Below, in pieces: positions 25,636 through 34,266 of a stretch of DNA of 64,000 bases. This stretch comes from Staphylococcus condimenti (GTDB lineage Bacteria; Bacillota; Bacilli; Staphylococcales; Staphylococcaceae), in the NCBI RefSeq assembly GCF_001618885.1, contig NZ_CP015114.1, positions 1,178,001-1,242,000 on the forward strand, written 5' to 3'. Each line of letters begins with the position of its first letter. Position 1 is the first letter of the stretch. Both the position numbers and the translations under genes were made by a program. The notes under the pieces are model-generated. The model was not told the DNA's origin, did no database searches, and saw only the letters and a list, made by a program, of their open reading frames with translations.

Positions 25636-25688
25636 AAAAAACACCCTGATTGTTAGATTTTAGTCCTAACAACCAAGGTGTGCCTCAA
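25636..25688 (-). terminator. Terminator of the LysR gene
   Basis: Minus-strand ACACCTTGGTTGTTAG pairs with CTAACAATCAGGGTGT with one internal mismatch region, followed by TTTTTTGGGGG. Confidence 0.75.
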
Positions 25689-25707
25689 CAAGAATTCATT
25701 TTTTAAA

Positions 25708-26574
25708 TTATTCATCTTTATCTTTCAAATCATGATTTACTAGTTCTACAAAAGATTCAACTTGTGGCAACTGCAGCATACTAGAATCGTAACTTAAGTA
25801 AGTAGAACGGCCGAGTGGGTTACCTTCAATATCTACCTGTTCAAATTCAAAACGGTTTTTATCAAGACCTTTCACCATAATCTCAGGCAAGATTGTTACA
25901 CCGACACCGCCAACTAGCATTTCTTTACATGTTGCAACTTGGTCAACTGAAATCATAGCATGATAATCTCGGCCTAAATTACGTCCATACCATTCTTTAA
26001 TTTGGTTCATATATATTGGATCAGCTTGAAACTCGATAAAAGGCATTTCTGCAACTGTATCTCTTTTTCCTTTAGGGTAAATAAAATAATGTTTGTCATT
26101 AAATAAGTGTTCATTATTCAAATTCGTAATTTTGCTGCCACGAATTATCATAATATGGTAATCACGATGATGTGCTTTAATATGGTCACTAGAACCAACA
26201 CGCACCTGAATTTCTACATTGGGATATTTATCATTATAGTGACTTAGTACTTCTGGCAACAACGTTTGCCCAATCAGTGATGAACAGCCGATAGAAATGG
26301 TGCCGTTGACTTCACCAATATGTGCTTGCATCTTATCAAAGAAAAGACGCTCCCGTTTCAACATCTCACGTGCATGCTCTATCACCATAGCACCTTCAGT
26401 TGTCGTAATCAGCTGTTTTTTCGTGCGAATAAAAATGTCCACGCCGAACGTATTTTCAATCGCCTTCAATCTTTGCGTCACAGCAGGTTGCGAAATATAT
26501 AAAATTTCGGCAGCCTTACGCAATGTACGCGTTTCATCCAATGTGATTAACAAACGATAATCTTCAATCTTCAC
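25708..26574 (-). CDS. LysR-family transcriptional regulator
   Basis: 288 residues. N-terminal winged helix (TRTLRKAAEILYISQPAVTQRLKAIE) with LysR hallmarks, then a substrate-binding domain (ISIGCSSLIGQTLLPEVLSHY ... VGGVGVTILPEI). I start at the GTG giving (M)KIEDYRLL because GTAGGAGG is 7 bases upstream; an ATG 24 bases earlier overlaps the ribosome site. The target is unknown. It converges on the SET-like exporter rather than diverging from it, so it does not mark an obvious neighbour as its target. Confidence 0.88.
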   Translation of the reverse strand: MKIEDYRLLITLDETRTLRKAAEILYISQPAVTQRLKAIENTFGVDIFIRTKKQLITTTEGAMVIEHAREMLKRERLFFDKMQAHIGEVNGTISIGCSSLIGQTLLPEVLSHYNDKYPNVEIQVRVGSSDHIKAHHRDYHIMIIRGSKITNLNNEHLFNDKHYFIYPKGKRDTVAEMPFIEFQADPIYMNQIKEWYGRNLGRDYHAMISVDQVATCKEMLVGGVGVTILPEIMVKGLDKNRFEFEQVDIEGNPLGRSTYLSYDSSMLQLPQVESFVELVNHDLKDKDE

Positions 26575-26610
26575 ACCATTTCCTCCTACATCATTCAAAT
26601 CTTGCTTCTA

Positions 26611-26648
26611 AAAAATAAAACCATGCAGCAATAAAGCTAACAGCATGG
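26611..26648 (-). terminator. Terminator of the DUF402 gene
   Basis: Minus-strand CCATGC...GCATGG stem with an inner AGC/GCT extension, followed by TTTTATTTTTT. Confidence 0.75.
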
Positions 26649-26705
26649 CCCCCATAATAAACTAATGTATCCCCGCAACTTTAAAATGCAGCATCACCGA
26701 TGCAT

Positions 26706-27278
26706 TCAACTTCGATGGTGATGTGTCGTATGTTTATCACTTAGATATTTTCGTTTGATTTTATTATAACAGTACATGATATTATCCTGCATACCCGGGA
26801 AGTCGTTATCAATTTTCATCATTAGTTGATGTGCAATGATATATGCTTCATGATATTGTTTTTTAGAAATTTGTTTTGATTCTAAAGCACGCAATAAGTC
26901 ATCCTCATCAACAAGTTCATACTTTCCATTCGGCAATACAATTACATCTAAGCATAAATCAACTGTGCGCGCTTTCCCTTTTTGCGTAATATTTTTAATA
27001 TTTATATCAAAATAATATTCTAGCGGATTTCCCTGTTCATCTAGCATCACTGTTATACTGTAGCGTTTTTTGTCTGGTACAATTTGCAACCATTGATAAT
27101 TATCATCTGCAACGACAATTGTTTGACCGACAACATTTACTTTCAATGGTTCTTTGACCTTCTTCATTGTGATTAATCCAATGATTCCTTTGAATTTATT
27201 ATTATTCACCTTAACTTCAGTATAATCTCTCTCAATCAGCCGACGCCAGTGACGTTTATCGATATACTTCACTTTCAT
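26706..27278 (-). CDS. DUF402-family protein, possible nucleotide phosphatase
   Basis: 190 residues. The central strand-rich part (YQWLQIVPDKKRYSITVMLDEQGNPLEYYFDI, then TVDLCLDVIVLPNG, ELVDEDDLLRAL) is the DUF402 core with its conserved acidic residues. Staphylococcal relatives are reported to hydrolyse nucleoside di-/triphosphates, but activity is not provable here. The start MKVKYIDKRHWRR is set by CAAGGAG. The C-terminal tail is His-rich (HTTHHHR), a minor oddity. Confidence 0.8.
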   Translation of the reverse strand: MKVKYIDKRHWRRLIERDYTEVKVNNNKFKGIIGLITMKKVKEPLKVNVVGQTIVVADDNYQWLQIVPDKKRYSITVMLDEQGNPLEYYFDINIKNITQKGKARTVDLCLDVIVLPNGKYELVDEDDLLRALESKQISKKQYHEAYIIAHQLMMKIDNDFPGMQDNIMYCYNKIKRKYLSDKHTTHHHRS

Positions 27279-27457
27279 AGTCACCAACTCCTTGACATCA
27301 TTATATAAAACTGAAAGATACATGTCACTCAATGTTTGCTAATCTTAACATTTATACACATTACAATTTCAATTTTTTAAAAAGTAACCAGTTAACATTT
27401 GCGTTTGTTTAAAAATTCAAATGTATTTTAAAAAGTAATCAGACTCAACAAAAATCT

Positions 27458-27508
27458 AAAAAAAACACGTTGTCTTTGAGGATAAAAGCCATTTCAAGAC
27501 AACGTGAT
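27458..27508 (-). terminator. Terminator of the yebC-cupin unit
   Basis: Minus-strand CACGTTGTCTT pairs with AAGACAACGTG (11 base pairs), followed by TTTTTTTT. Confidence 0.85.
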
Positions 27509-27519
27509 ATTATTTCAAT

Positions 27520-28002
27520 TTATATTTCAGTAAGTGCATACTTTTCAATAACTTCAGTCAACTCAGGAAATTGTCGTTTCAAAGTTGATTGTTTAAACAA
27601 TTCAAAGGTCTCAAACATAAAACCAGGATGACACATGCAACCTACTAACGCATAACCTTCTTCATCCTTGATGGAAGAAGCAAAAATCGTTCCTACAGGA
27701 ACAACATGCTGTAACACATCTCCATCAGCAATGTTCGGTCCAATATGAACCGCTTCATATTGACCATCCGGGTAAATCATATGAACTGTCAACGTTTGAC
27801 CTGCATGATAATACCAAATTTCATCTGCATCAATACGATGAAAATGCGAAATATTATCATCTGTTAACAAAAAGTAAATACTTGTATAATCTGCTCGAGA
27901 TTGACGAGATTCTTTTGGTTCTCGCACAACTTCTTTAAAAAAACCGCCTTCTGGGTGAGGTGTTAAATCCAGTAATTGCACCCATTCGTTAGCTGAACGC
28001 AT
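27520..28002 (-). CDS. DUF985 cupin-fold protein
   Basis: 160 residues. Conserved opening LTPHPEGGFFKEVVR, then a cupin-like barrel with SHFHRIDADEIWYYHAGQTLTVHMI (candidate metal or ligand His and Glu residues) and GCMCHPGF. The DUF985 family has a cupin structure and no established general function. The ATG touches the yebC stop (TAAAATG), so the two genes are translationally coupled. Confidence 0.85.
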   Translation of the reverse strand: MRSANEWVQLLDLTPHPEGGFFKEVVREPKESRQSRADYTSIYFLLTDDNISHFHRIDADEIWYYHAGQTLTVHMIYPDGQYEAVHIGPNIADGDVLQHVVPVGTIFASSIKDEEGYALVGCMCHPGFMFETFELFKQSTLKRQFPELTEVIEKYALTEI

Positions 28003-28003
28003 T

Positions 28004-28723
28004 TTAAGAATCCAAATCTACGTTATGATAAACGTTTTGTACATCTTCTAAGTCTTCTAATGCATCAATCAAACCTTCAAGTGTTGCTTTGTCTTCATCT
28101 GATAATTGAATGTCATTTTGAGGCAGCATTTCAAATTCAGCTACTTGGAAATCTTCTACTCCATCTTGACGTAAAGCATCTTGCACTTGAGCAAATTGGT
28201 CAGGCTCAGCATAAACAATTGTTAAGTTGCCGTCATCTACAACGTCACGTACATCTAAATCTTGTTCCATTAATACTTCTAAAATTTCATCTGCTGATTT
28301 GCCTTCAAATGCAAATGTAGCAGTATGATCGAACATGTATGAAACTGAACCAGATACGCCCATGTTCCCACCATTTTTACCAAATGCTGCACGGACATCA
28401 GAAGCTGTACGGTTAACATTATTTGTCAAAGCATCAACGATTAACATAGAACCATTAGGTCCAAATCCTTCATAACGCAAATTATCATAATTTTCATCAT
28501 CTGAGCCCTTAGCTTTATCAATTGCACGATCAATAATATTTCTAGGTACATTATATGTTTTAGCACGCTCTAAAACTAAGCGTAAATTTTGATTCGATTC
28601 TGGATCAGGTTCACCTGATTTTGCGGCAACATATATTTCTTTACCGAATTTCGCATAAATACGACTTGTATTTTTATCTTTTTGGGCTTTTTTCTCTTTG
28701 ATGTTATTCCATTTACGTCCCAT
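28004..28723 (-). CDS. YebC/PmpR-family protein
   Basis: 239 residues, full length. [49 protein letters not shown] and [19 protein letters not shown] are family signatures. Members are described as transcriptional regulators and, more recently, as translation factors easing ribosome stalling; which applies here is unknown. The ribosome site is modest (GATGGAAG). First gene of a two-gene unit with the cupin. Confidence 0.92.
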   Translation of the reverse strand: MGRKWNNIKEKKAQKDKNTSRIYAKFGKEIYVAAKSGEPDPESNQNLRLVLERAKTYNVPRNIIDRAIDKAKGSDDENYDNLRYEGFGPNGSMLIVDALTNNVNRTASDVRAAFGKNGGNMGVSGSVSYMFDHTATFAFEGKSADEILEVLMEQDLDVRDVVDDGNLTIVYAEPDQFAQVQDALRQDGVEDFQVAEFEMLPQNDIQLSDEDKATLEGLIDALEDLEDVQNVYHNVDLDS

Positions 28724-28844
28724 ACTTCCATCTCGCTTTCGCTCTCATTTTTTAACATCAACTATTATACATGATTTTCTGGCTAATATATAGGATTAAC
28801 ACACGAAATACCCGTTTAGTGAATATTTTCTTGTTTTTATATAA

Positions 28845-28878
28845 AAAAAGATAGCCGCTATTAGGCGGCTATCTTTTG
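28845..28878 (-). terminator. Terminator of sarX
   Basis: AAAGATAGCCGC and GCGGCTATCTTT form a 12-base stem with a 6-base loop, followed by T-rich sequence in both directions; it lies 54 bases past the sarX stop. Confidence 0.85.
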
Positions 28879-28931
28879 CGGTATTATATCTTTCACTGTA
28901 CTTTTATAGGAAAGTATTGATGCTTTCCGAG

Positions 28932-29291
28932 CTATTTTTCTAAATATTTTTCAATATCATCGAGCATAGCATTCAGTTTTTCTACGTTGCTTTCATTCAT
29001 AAACAAATAAACTTTACGTTCGTCAGTATCAGATCTAACTTTGCTGACACGATCTTGATTCACTAATTTGCGAATAGATGCTAGCACTTTTGTACGGCTT
29101 AACTCAAATGAGTCAGTTGCAACCTTCAAAAATGGTTGCATCAGCATTTTTTCTTCAGTGCAATTATCGTGAATACAATTCAACACCATAAAATCATTCA
29201 TGTTAATTTTGTATGATGTCTCTATGTAATTCATTAGATCCATATACTTCTTATATTCGTTTAATAACGATATCACTTTACTTTTTTTCAA
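28932..29291 (-). CDS. sarX: SarA-family regulator SarX
   Basis: 119 residues, the length of S. aureus SarX. The segment LMQPFLKVATDSFELSRTKVLASIRKLVNQDRVSKVRSDTDERKVYL carries the winged helix with the SarA-family DER motif and matches what I recall of SarX closely. I use the TTG at 29289-29291 because GGAGGAG is 6 bases ahead; the ATG 15 bases upstream lies on the ribosome site. In S. aureus MgrA activates sarX, and SarX represses agr and promotes biofilm. Its neighbour rbf acts in the same pathway. Confidence 0.92.
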   Translation of the reverse strand: MKKSKVISLLNEYKKYMDLMNYIETSYKINMNDFMVLNCIHDNCTEEKMLMQPFLKVATDSFELSRTKVLASIRKLVNQDRVSKVRSDTDERKVYLFMNESNVEKLNAMLDDIEKYLEK

Positions 29292-29450
29292 AGTATACTC
29301 CTCCATATTTTATACAGATATAATACTTTAATTATGAATATTTAAAGCCAGAAAGTCTTTAATGTTTGCCCATATTCTTTATTCACTTTTTCCAAGTAAC
29401 ACACATTAAGTTGCGTAATCTTTATTATTTTGTTTAGATAATTATTCGCG

Positions 29451-31613
29451 TTACCTATTCTTTTTATAAATAGAGATGAGTTGTAATGAATTAAATTTAA
29501 TGTTTATGCGCATTGCACCCTTTTGGAAGTTGTGTTCATCTACTTCAAACCTCGGGTTGTTTACGCTTTTAATTTTCCGCTTCAAATATTCTGACCAATT
29601 ATACCTCTCTAATAATTTAGGAGATATAATTTCATTAATATTACCATATCTATAATCTGTAATTTCCCTCGTAACAAGATAATGTTTCCGTAATTGATTA
29701 TTTTTAAAACCTATACTGAAAAGTTGGCTACCTTGGTTAGTTAAATACAATTCATTCTCTATCACACGCCAATCGTAAAGCATAATCGCAAAACGTTCCT
29801 CATCTTCTGTAATGACATAAGACTTTTCTTCATCAAAGTAGAACGTTTTAAAATCTGAAAGTTGTTGATACAAAAAATAAAGGGTGGTTTTCAAATTATT
29901 TTTATCATAAAGATACACTGTTTTACTATTCGGCTGCTGTATTAAATCCACACCTATCCCATACAATGTTCCATAAAATTGCATAAACATATACATCATT
30001 AATGGTGTACTGTCTAATAAACTTAAGTCATCATTTATCAGATTGCGGTTAGGCAGATTAATAAGAATATAACGACGTTCATCTAGATCCATTTCTTTCA
30101 TTACTGTTTTTATTTCTGATAGTTCTGCAACTTGCTTAATTGGCAAGTTATCATATTCTTTTTCTAAATAAGGGTAATCCAACTTTTCATTATCAATAAA
30201 GTAATAGCAGAAATTAATGCGTTTTAATCGAGTTTCCAGTGTTTTAAATTCTTCAGGATTATTAAAAAGATTAGTAATATCAAGATTGAAGTCGATTTTA
30301 AAATCTAACTCTTGCACACGCAGCATCTGAACATATATCTCTTTTAAAGATTCATGTTGGAGACAGAAAGTAAATGATATATTCGGATTGGGCGATTTCA
30401 ATGCGTTATATACAGGGTGATTTAAAAATCTTTCTGAATGCAATAAACCATTTTTTATACAATCTATATCTGATTTATCTTTGATAGTAAATGAGACACT
30501 CACTTGATAGTGATATATGGTATTTAACAACTGGAGCATTTCTTCGCTATCTAACTTACGGTAGATTTTTTCCAGACTAATATCTATTAACAACATTACC
30601 TCTTTATCAAAGTCAAATATGTCTCTATAACTTCTTTCAATCAATATCGCTTTTAATTCACTCATCTTATGAATGTGTATGACCATGATAAAAGGACGAG
30701 TGGGAGAAAAGCGAGGCTGCAAATCATCAATATATACAATATTTTCTTTTTCATCTCGCCAGTTGCGCAATTCTTCTGTGAGATACAGAATGTAAGATGT
30801 TATTTTCTTTTCGGATAGCGGGATATTATAATCTTTCAGAAGGTAATTCAGGTTTTTTTGGAATTTAGTAAGCTTACGATAAATATTAGGCGTCATTTCA
30901 AAGTATTGTTTGAATTTCTTTGTGTACAAACTTGAATGGCTGAAACCTACTCTTTCAGAAATGTAACTAATTGTATCATCAGTTGCATTCAAATATTCTA
31001 AAGATAAGCCAATTCTTAATGTTTCTACATACTTTTTAAATCCCACATTGAAAATTTCTTGGAATCGCGCAGATAGTGCGGTCTTAGAAGTAAAAAAGGT
31101 TTTCGATATTGAATCTAATGTCAATTTGGAATCAATATATTCTAAAATATCCTTATATTGATTATTGACCGAAGGTGTTAATTGAGAGGTAATGTAATTT
31201 CGATCCACTGCAGCTTCTTCAATTAAAACAGAACAGATTTTGGTAATTTGTTCTGTCAAGATTTCTTCAGTCAGTGTTTCTTTGAGATGATACATCATTA
31301 AAGTTGCGATACATTTCTTTATATCTTTTATTGAGTGAATGAGTTGCGTGTTGAACATATAGTTATAAAAGCTGAATCCATTTTCAATAAACCAATCACT
31401 TGCTATATAAAGTATCATGGTTGCTTCATTTTTATTAATTTGAAAAAGGTCATTATGATTAATGACATGTAATTGATCAGATAAGGTATACATTTGTGTG
31501 AAGTGTTGAATTTCTGCAGTAGAATCTGCAGGCCATAATAATAAAATTCCATCATAACATCTACTTTGTGGCAAACTGTCTGCCGTATATAATTCAATAA
31601 TACTACTTCTCAT
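29451..31613 (-). CDS. rbf: AraC-family biofilm regulator Rbf
   Basis: 720 residues, very long for an AraC protein and close to S. aureus Rbf. The AraC DNA-binding domain is unusually N-terminal (about residues 160-250: SISKTFFTSKTALSARFQEIF ... ISERVGFSHSSLYTKKFKQYFEMTPNIYRK), followed by about 470 residues with no recognised domain. Rbf promotes biofilm by lowering IcaR through SarX in S. aureus, and sarX is the next gene downstream here. A modest AAAGG site precedes the ATG. Intact. Confidence 0.88.
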   Translation of the reverse strand: MRSSIIELYTADSLPQSRCYDGILLLWPADSTAEIQHFTQMYTLSDQLHVINHNDLFQINKNEATMILYIASDWFIENGFSFYNYMFNTQLIHSIKDIKKCIATLMMYHLKETLTEEILTEQITKICSVLIEEAAVDRNYITSQLTPSVNNQYKDILEYIDSKLTLDSISKTFFTSKTALSARFQEIFNVGFKKYVETLRIGLSLEYLNATDDTISYISERVGFSHSSLYTKKFKQYFEMTPNIYRKLTKFQKNLNYLLKDYNIPLSEKKITSYILYLTEELRNWRDEKENIVYIDDLQPRFSPTRPFIMVIHIHKMSELKAILIERSYRDIFDFDKEVMLLIDISLEKIYRKLDSEEMLQLLNTIYHYQVSVSFTIKDKSDIDCIKNGLLHSERFLNHPVYNALKSPNPNISFTFCLQHESLKEIYVQMLRVQELDFKIDFNLDITNLFNNPEEFKTLETRLKRINFCYYFIDNEKLDYPYLEKEYDNLPIKQVAELSEIKTVMKEMDLDERRYILINLPNRNLINDDLSLLDSTPLMMYMFMQFYGTLYGIGVDLIQQPNSKTVYLYDKNNLKTTLYFLYQQLSDFKTFYFDEEKSYVITEDEERFAIMLYDWRVIENELYLTNQGSQLFSIGFKNNQLRKHYLVTREITDYRYGNINEIISPKLLERYNWSEYLKRKIKSVNNPRFEVDEHNFQKGAMRINIKFNSLQLISIYKKNR

Positions 31614-31821
31614 AATATAACCTTTAAATAAAATAAGCTCTTTTTCTGTAAAATCATTGATAGTGTCTTTATTTTATTTCCTCTCCTATTAAATTATAAA
31701 GGATAAACCAACTCAAATTTAGCACAATTATTAATTAAAAACAAATTTTTAATAATAACCCAAATTTAATGCTGTTTAAAATCACATAATGTGTAATTGT
31801 ATAGTGTAATTCAGAAATACA

Positions 31822-31878
31822 AAAATCAGTTGCTGATTACTTTATTAATATATATAGTAATCTAACAACTGATTTTTG
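31822..31878. terminator. Long AT-rich bidirectional hairpin after the BI-1 gene
   Basis: AAAATCAGTTG...ATTACT pairs with AGTAATC...CAACTGATTTT across about 55 bases with small bulges; a T run follows on both strands. Probably the terminator of the BI-1 gene. Confidence 0.65.
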
Positions 31879-31904
31879 TGAACATCATTATAATATTTTA
31901 TTCA

Positions 31905-32534
31905 TTAATCTCTAAATCGATTTGCTAAACTTAAAATATTAATGATGATATTTAGCAAGTTAACAAAGAGATTGAAGCCCATCTCACTAGGTTCAAACTG
32001 TCCCCTTTTCAAGCGATTAAAATCGTACAACGTATAAAGTAGAAATAATCCAACAGCTACAACATTAATAATTGTATAGAAAATAGGGTTTTGAATAAAA
32101 AAGCCGATTAATGATGCAATAATTAAAGCAATTAAAACGACAAATAAATACTTACCAATGCTTGAAGCATCTTGAATAAAGAAATAACCTATTACTCCAA
32201 ATGCTATAAAAGCACCTACTGCCAGTGCAACGTTTTTATAAAAAATTTCTGGGCCTAAATTCTGCATATAAGTTGCAAATGAGGCATAGGCTAACAATCC
32301 AATTGCAATTGCATAAATATTACTGATAATAAACCCGAATCTTCTTGAACGGTTAATAAAAAGTGATATTAATATTAAAACTGTTAAGCCAATTGAAAGA
32401 GGTCTCCGCCATTCTAATGGCAAGTATTGGCCGAAATATGTGCCTACACCAAAAATAATCCAAAAGTACATAAAATAAAGCCATACTTTTGCATAAGCAT
32501 GTGATCTCGACATTGTTTGTGAGTGCTGTGTCAT
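31905..32534 (-). CDS. Bax inhibitor-1 (YccA/UPF0005) family membrane protein
   Basis: 209 residues with seven hydrophobic segments. The C-terminal FLLYTLYDFNRLKRGQFE...GFNLFVNLLNIIINIL is characteristic of the BI-1 family (pH-sensitive Ca2+ leak in B. subtilis YetJ). The start MTQHSQTMSR is preceded by TTGGAGGT. A single-gene unit divergent from the LysM-CHAP gene. Its role in staphylococci is unknown. Confidence 0.88.
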   Translation of the reverse strand: MTQHSQTMSRSHAYAKVWLYFMYFWIIFGVGTYFGQYLPLEWRRPLSIGLTVLILISLFINRSRRFGFIISNIYAIAIGLLAYASFATYMQNLGPEIFYKNVALAVGAFIAFGVIGYFFIQDASSIGKYLFVVLIALIIASLIGFFIQNPIFYTIINVVAVGLFLLYTLYDFNRLKRGQFEPSEMGFNLFVNLLNIIINILSLANRFRD

Positions 32535-32882
32535 AAGTAATAATACCTCCAATTCAATAAATGTTATTATATTTTGTATTACAATACCACATTCTCATGA
32601 TGAATAATAACAATCAAAGCTCTCAACATAATATTACAATCATTACGATAATTCTTTCACATAATTTCAGAATATTCTATCGAACTTTGATATGACAGTA
32701 TCTTAAGAACTGTTAATTTCTATAGCGATTTATTAAATAATATTACAAGAACATGACATTTACCACAGCAATGAATTTTTTTGCTAAGATGTGGAAGTAA
32801 AGAAATATTAAATTAAAATTTATCATTACATACAAAGCGATTTATATAAATATGATAATTTACATGCAAGGAGGAACCCCTT
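32535..32882. other. BI-1 / LysM-CHAP divergent regulatory region
   Basis: About 350 AT-rich bases without an ORF. The one supportable site is a WalR-like box at 32742-32758. Promoters for both genes must lie here, but AT richness prevents confident assignment. Confidence 0.55.
32742..32758 (-). promoter_or_regulatory. Candidate WalR box for the wall hydrolase
   Basis: Minus-strand TGTCAT-N5-TGTAAT agrees with the WalR pattern TGTWAH-N5-TGTWAH with one mismatch. It lies about 125 bases upstream of a LysM-CHAP gene, a class commonly controlled by WalKR. Confidence 0.4.
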
Positions 32883-33701
32883 TTGAAAAAGTTAGCAGTT
32901 ACATTTTCAGTTGCAACAGGTGCAGCATTAGCATTAACTCATCAAGATGCAGACGCTTCAACTCAACACACTGTACAATCAGGTGAATCTCTTTGGTCAA
33001 TCGCTGATCAATATGGTGTTTCTGTAGACAGTATTAAACAAGATAACAACTTGAGTAATAATATGGTATTCCCAGGTCAAGTCATTACAGTAAATGGTAG
33101 CAGCCAACAAAGCTCAGAATCTAATTCAACTTCAAATACTACTAGCGGACAAGGCGGCGCAACGCATACTGTACAAGCTGGTGAGTCATTAGGCATTATC
33201 GCTGCACAATATGGCACTTCTGCTGAAGCTATTATGCAAGCAAACGGTTTGAATGGTAATCTAATTCATCCAGGTCAATCTTTAACAATTCCTGGTGCTT
33301 CTGGTAGCCAAGGCGGCGGACAAGGCGGCACACCTACTGCAACAGAAAACGGCACTACACCAACATTCAATGATCAAAACTTATACGATTGGGGTCAATG
33401 TACTTGGCATGCATTTAATCGTCGTGCTGAAACAGGTCAACCTATCAGCACTTATTGGTGGAACGCTGAAAATTGGGCAGACAATGCTCGAGCAGATGGT
33501 TTCACAGTAAATAATCAACCTTCAGCTGGTTCAATCTTACAAACATACGAAGGCCCAGTTGGCCATGTTGCTTACGTTGAACAAGTGAATGGCGATGGCA
33601 GCATTTTAATTTCTGAAATGAACTACAATACTGCTCCAGGTGAAGTAGGATATCGTACAATTCCTGCATCAATGGTTTCTAGTTACAATTATATCCACTA
33701 A
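32883..33701 (+). CDS. Secreted LysM-CHAP cell wall hydrolase
   Basis: 272 residues. Signal peptide of about 25 residues (MKKLAVTFSVATGAALA...DADA). Two LysM repeats (HTVQSGESLWSIADQYGV, about 28-70; HTVQAGESLGIIAAQYGT, about 92-135), a Gly/Ser linker, then a CHAP amidase/endopeptidase domain with catalytic Cys in YDWGQCTWHAF and His in VGHVAYVEQ. SsaA/Sle1-like; it would bind and cut peptidoglycan. The start is TTG: AAGGAGGAACCCC lies directly ahead and no ATG fits the signal peptide. Probably in the WalKR regulon. Confidence 0.92.
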   Translation: MKKLAVTFSVATGAALALTHQDADASTQHTVQSGESLWSIADQYGVSVDSIKQDNNLSNNMVFPGQVITVNGSSQQSSESNSTSNTTSGQGGATHTVQAGESLGIIAAQYGTSAEAIMQANGLNGNLIHPGQSLTIPGASGSQGGGQGGTPTATENGTTPTFNDQNLYDWGQCTWHAFNRRAETGQPISTYWWNAENWADNARADGFTVNNQPSAGSILQTYEGPVGHVAYVEQVNGDGSILISEMNYNTAPGEVGYRTIPASMVSSYNYIH

Positions 33702-33713
33702 TCAGCACAAACT

Positions 33714-33763
33714 AAAAAGCTTCTTTCCATACCTATACAAAGGTGGAAAGAAGCTTTTTCTTA
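33714..33763 (+). terminator. Terminator between the LysM-CHAP and hxlR genes
   Basis: AAAAAGCTTCTTTCCA (33714-33729) pairs perfectly with TGGAAAGAAGCTTTTT (33744-33759); A and T runs serve both strands. Confidence 0.88.
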
Positions 33764-33783
33764 TATTAAAAACGAGATTACAC

Positions 33784-34122
33784 TTATACGTTTAACTCTT
33801 CATTTTCTTTCATTACTTCAATATGTTTTTCTCCCCAACCACATAGAGACGTCAAAATCGTATTTAAACTGCTTCCATATTCAGAGAGTTCATATTCTAC
33901 TTTCGGAGGAACTTGCTGATAAACAATTCTATTAATAATTTGATCTTGTTCTAATTCACGTAATTGTTGTGTCAACATTTTCTGCGTAATATTGGGAATT
34001 GCACGTTTTAATTCTGACGTACGCATTGTTCCCTCATCTTTTAAATGACATAAAATCACCGGTTTCCACTTTCCGCCAATAACATCAATCGTTGCTTCTA
34101 CACCAATGTTATACTCTTTCAT
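33784..34122 (-). CDS. HxlR-family transcriptional regulator
   Basis: 112 residues. VIGGKWKPVILCHL (about 14-27), the ELKRAIPNITQKMLTQQLRELEQD recognition helix region and VEYELSEYG are HxlR hallmarks. A single Cys near residue 25 sits where thiol-sensing relatives (YodB, QsrR, HypR) carry theirs, and a second is at about 94, so quinone or oxidant sensing is plausible. AGGAGG ribosome site. It is divergent from an efflux pump plus aldo/keto reductase, with palindromes between them, so it probably represses itself and that pair. Confidence 0.9.
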   Translation of the reverse strand: MKEYNIGVEATIDVIGGKWKPVILCHLKDEGTMRTSELKRAIPNITQKMLTQQLRELEQDQIINRIVYQQVPPKVEYELSEYGSSLNTILTSLCGWGEKHIEVMKENEELNV

Positions 34123-34141
34123 TTCAAACCTCCTCCATATT

Positions 34142-34205
34142 CTATAGGCACTAAAAAGTACCTATAGTACTTTCGGGTGCCTACAGCACTTTAAAGTACG
34201 TACTT
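34142..34205. promoter_or_regulatory. Palindromic operator cluster between hxlR and the efflux gene
   Basis: 34155-34173 is a perfect palindrome AAAGTAC-CTATA-GTACTTT. 34177-34189 repeats the layout as GTGC-CTACA-GCAC. 34194-34205 is AAGTACGTACTT. A related half-site (CTATAGGCAC) lies at 34142-34151. The first two centres are about 19 bases apart. Likely binding sites of the HxlR regulator. Confidence 0.7.
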
Positions 34206-34266
34206 CCTTTCTATATCTACAGCTCATATAATAACACATATCAAGAAAAAAGAAAGGAACTATGTA

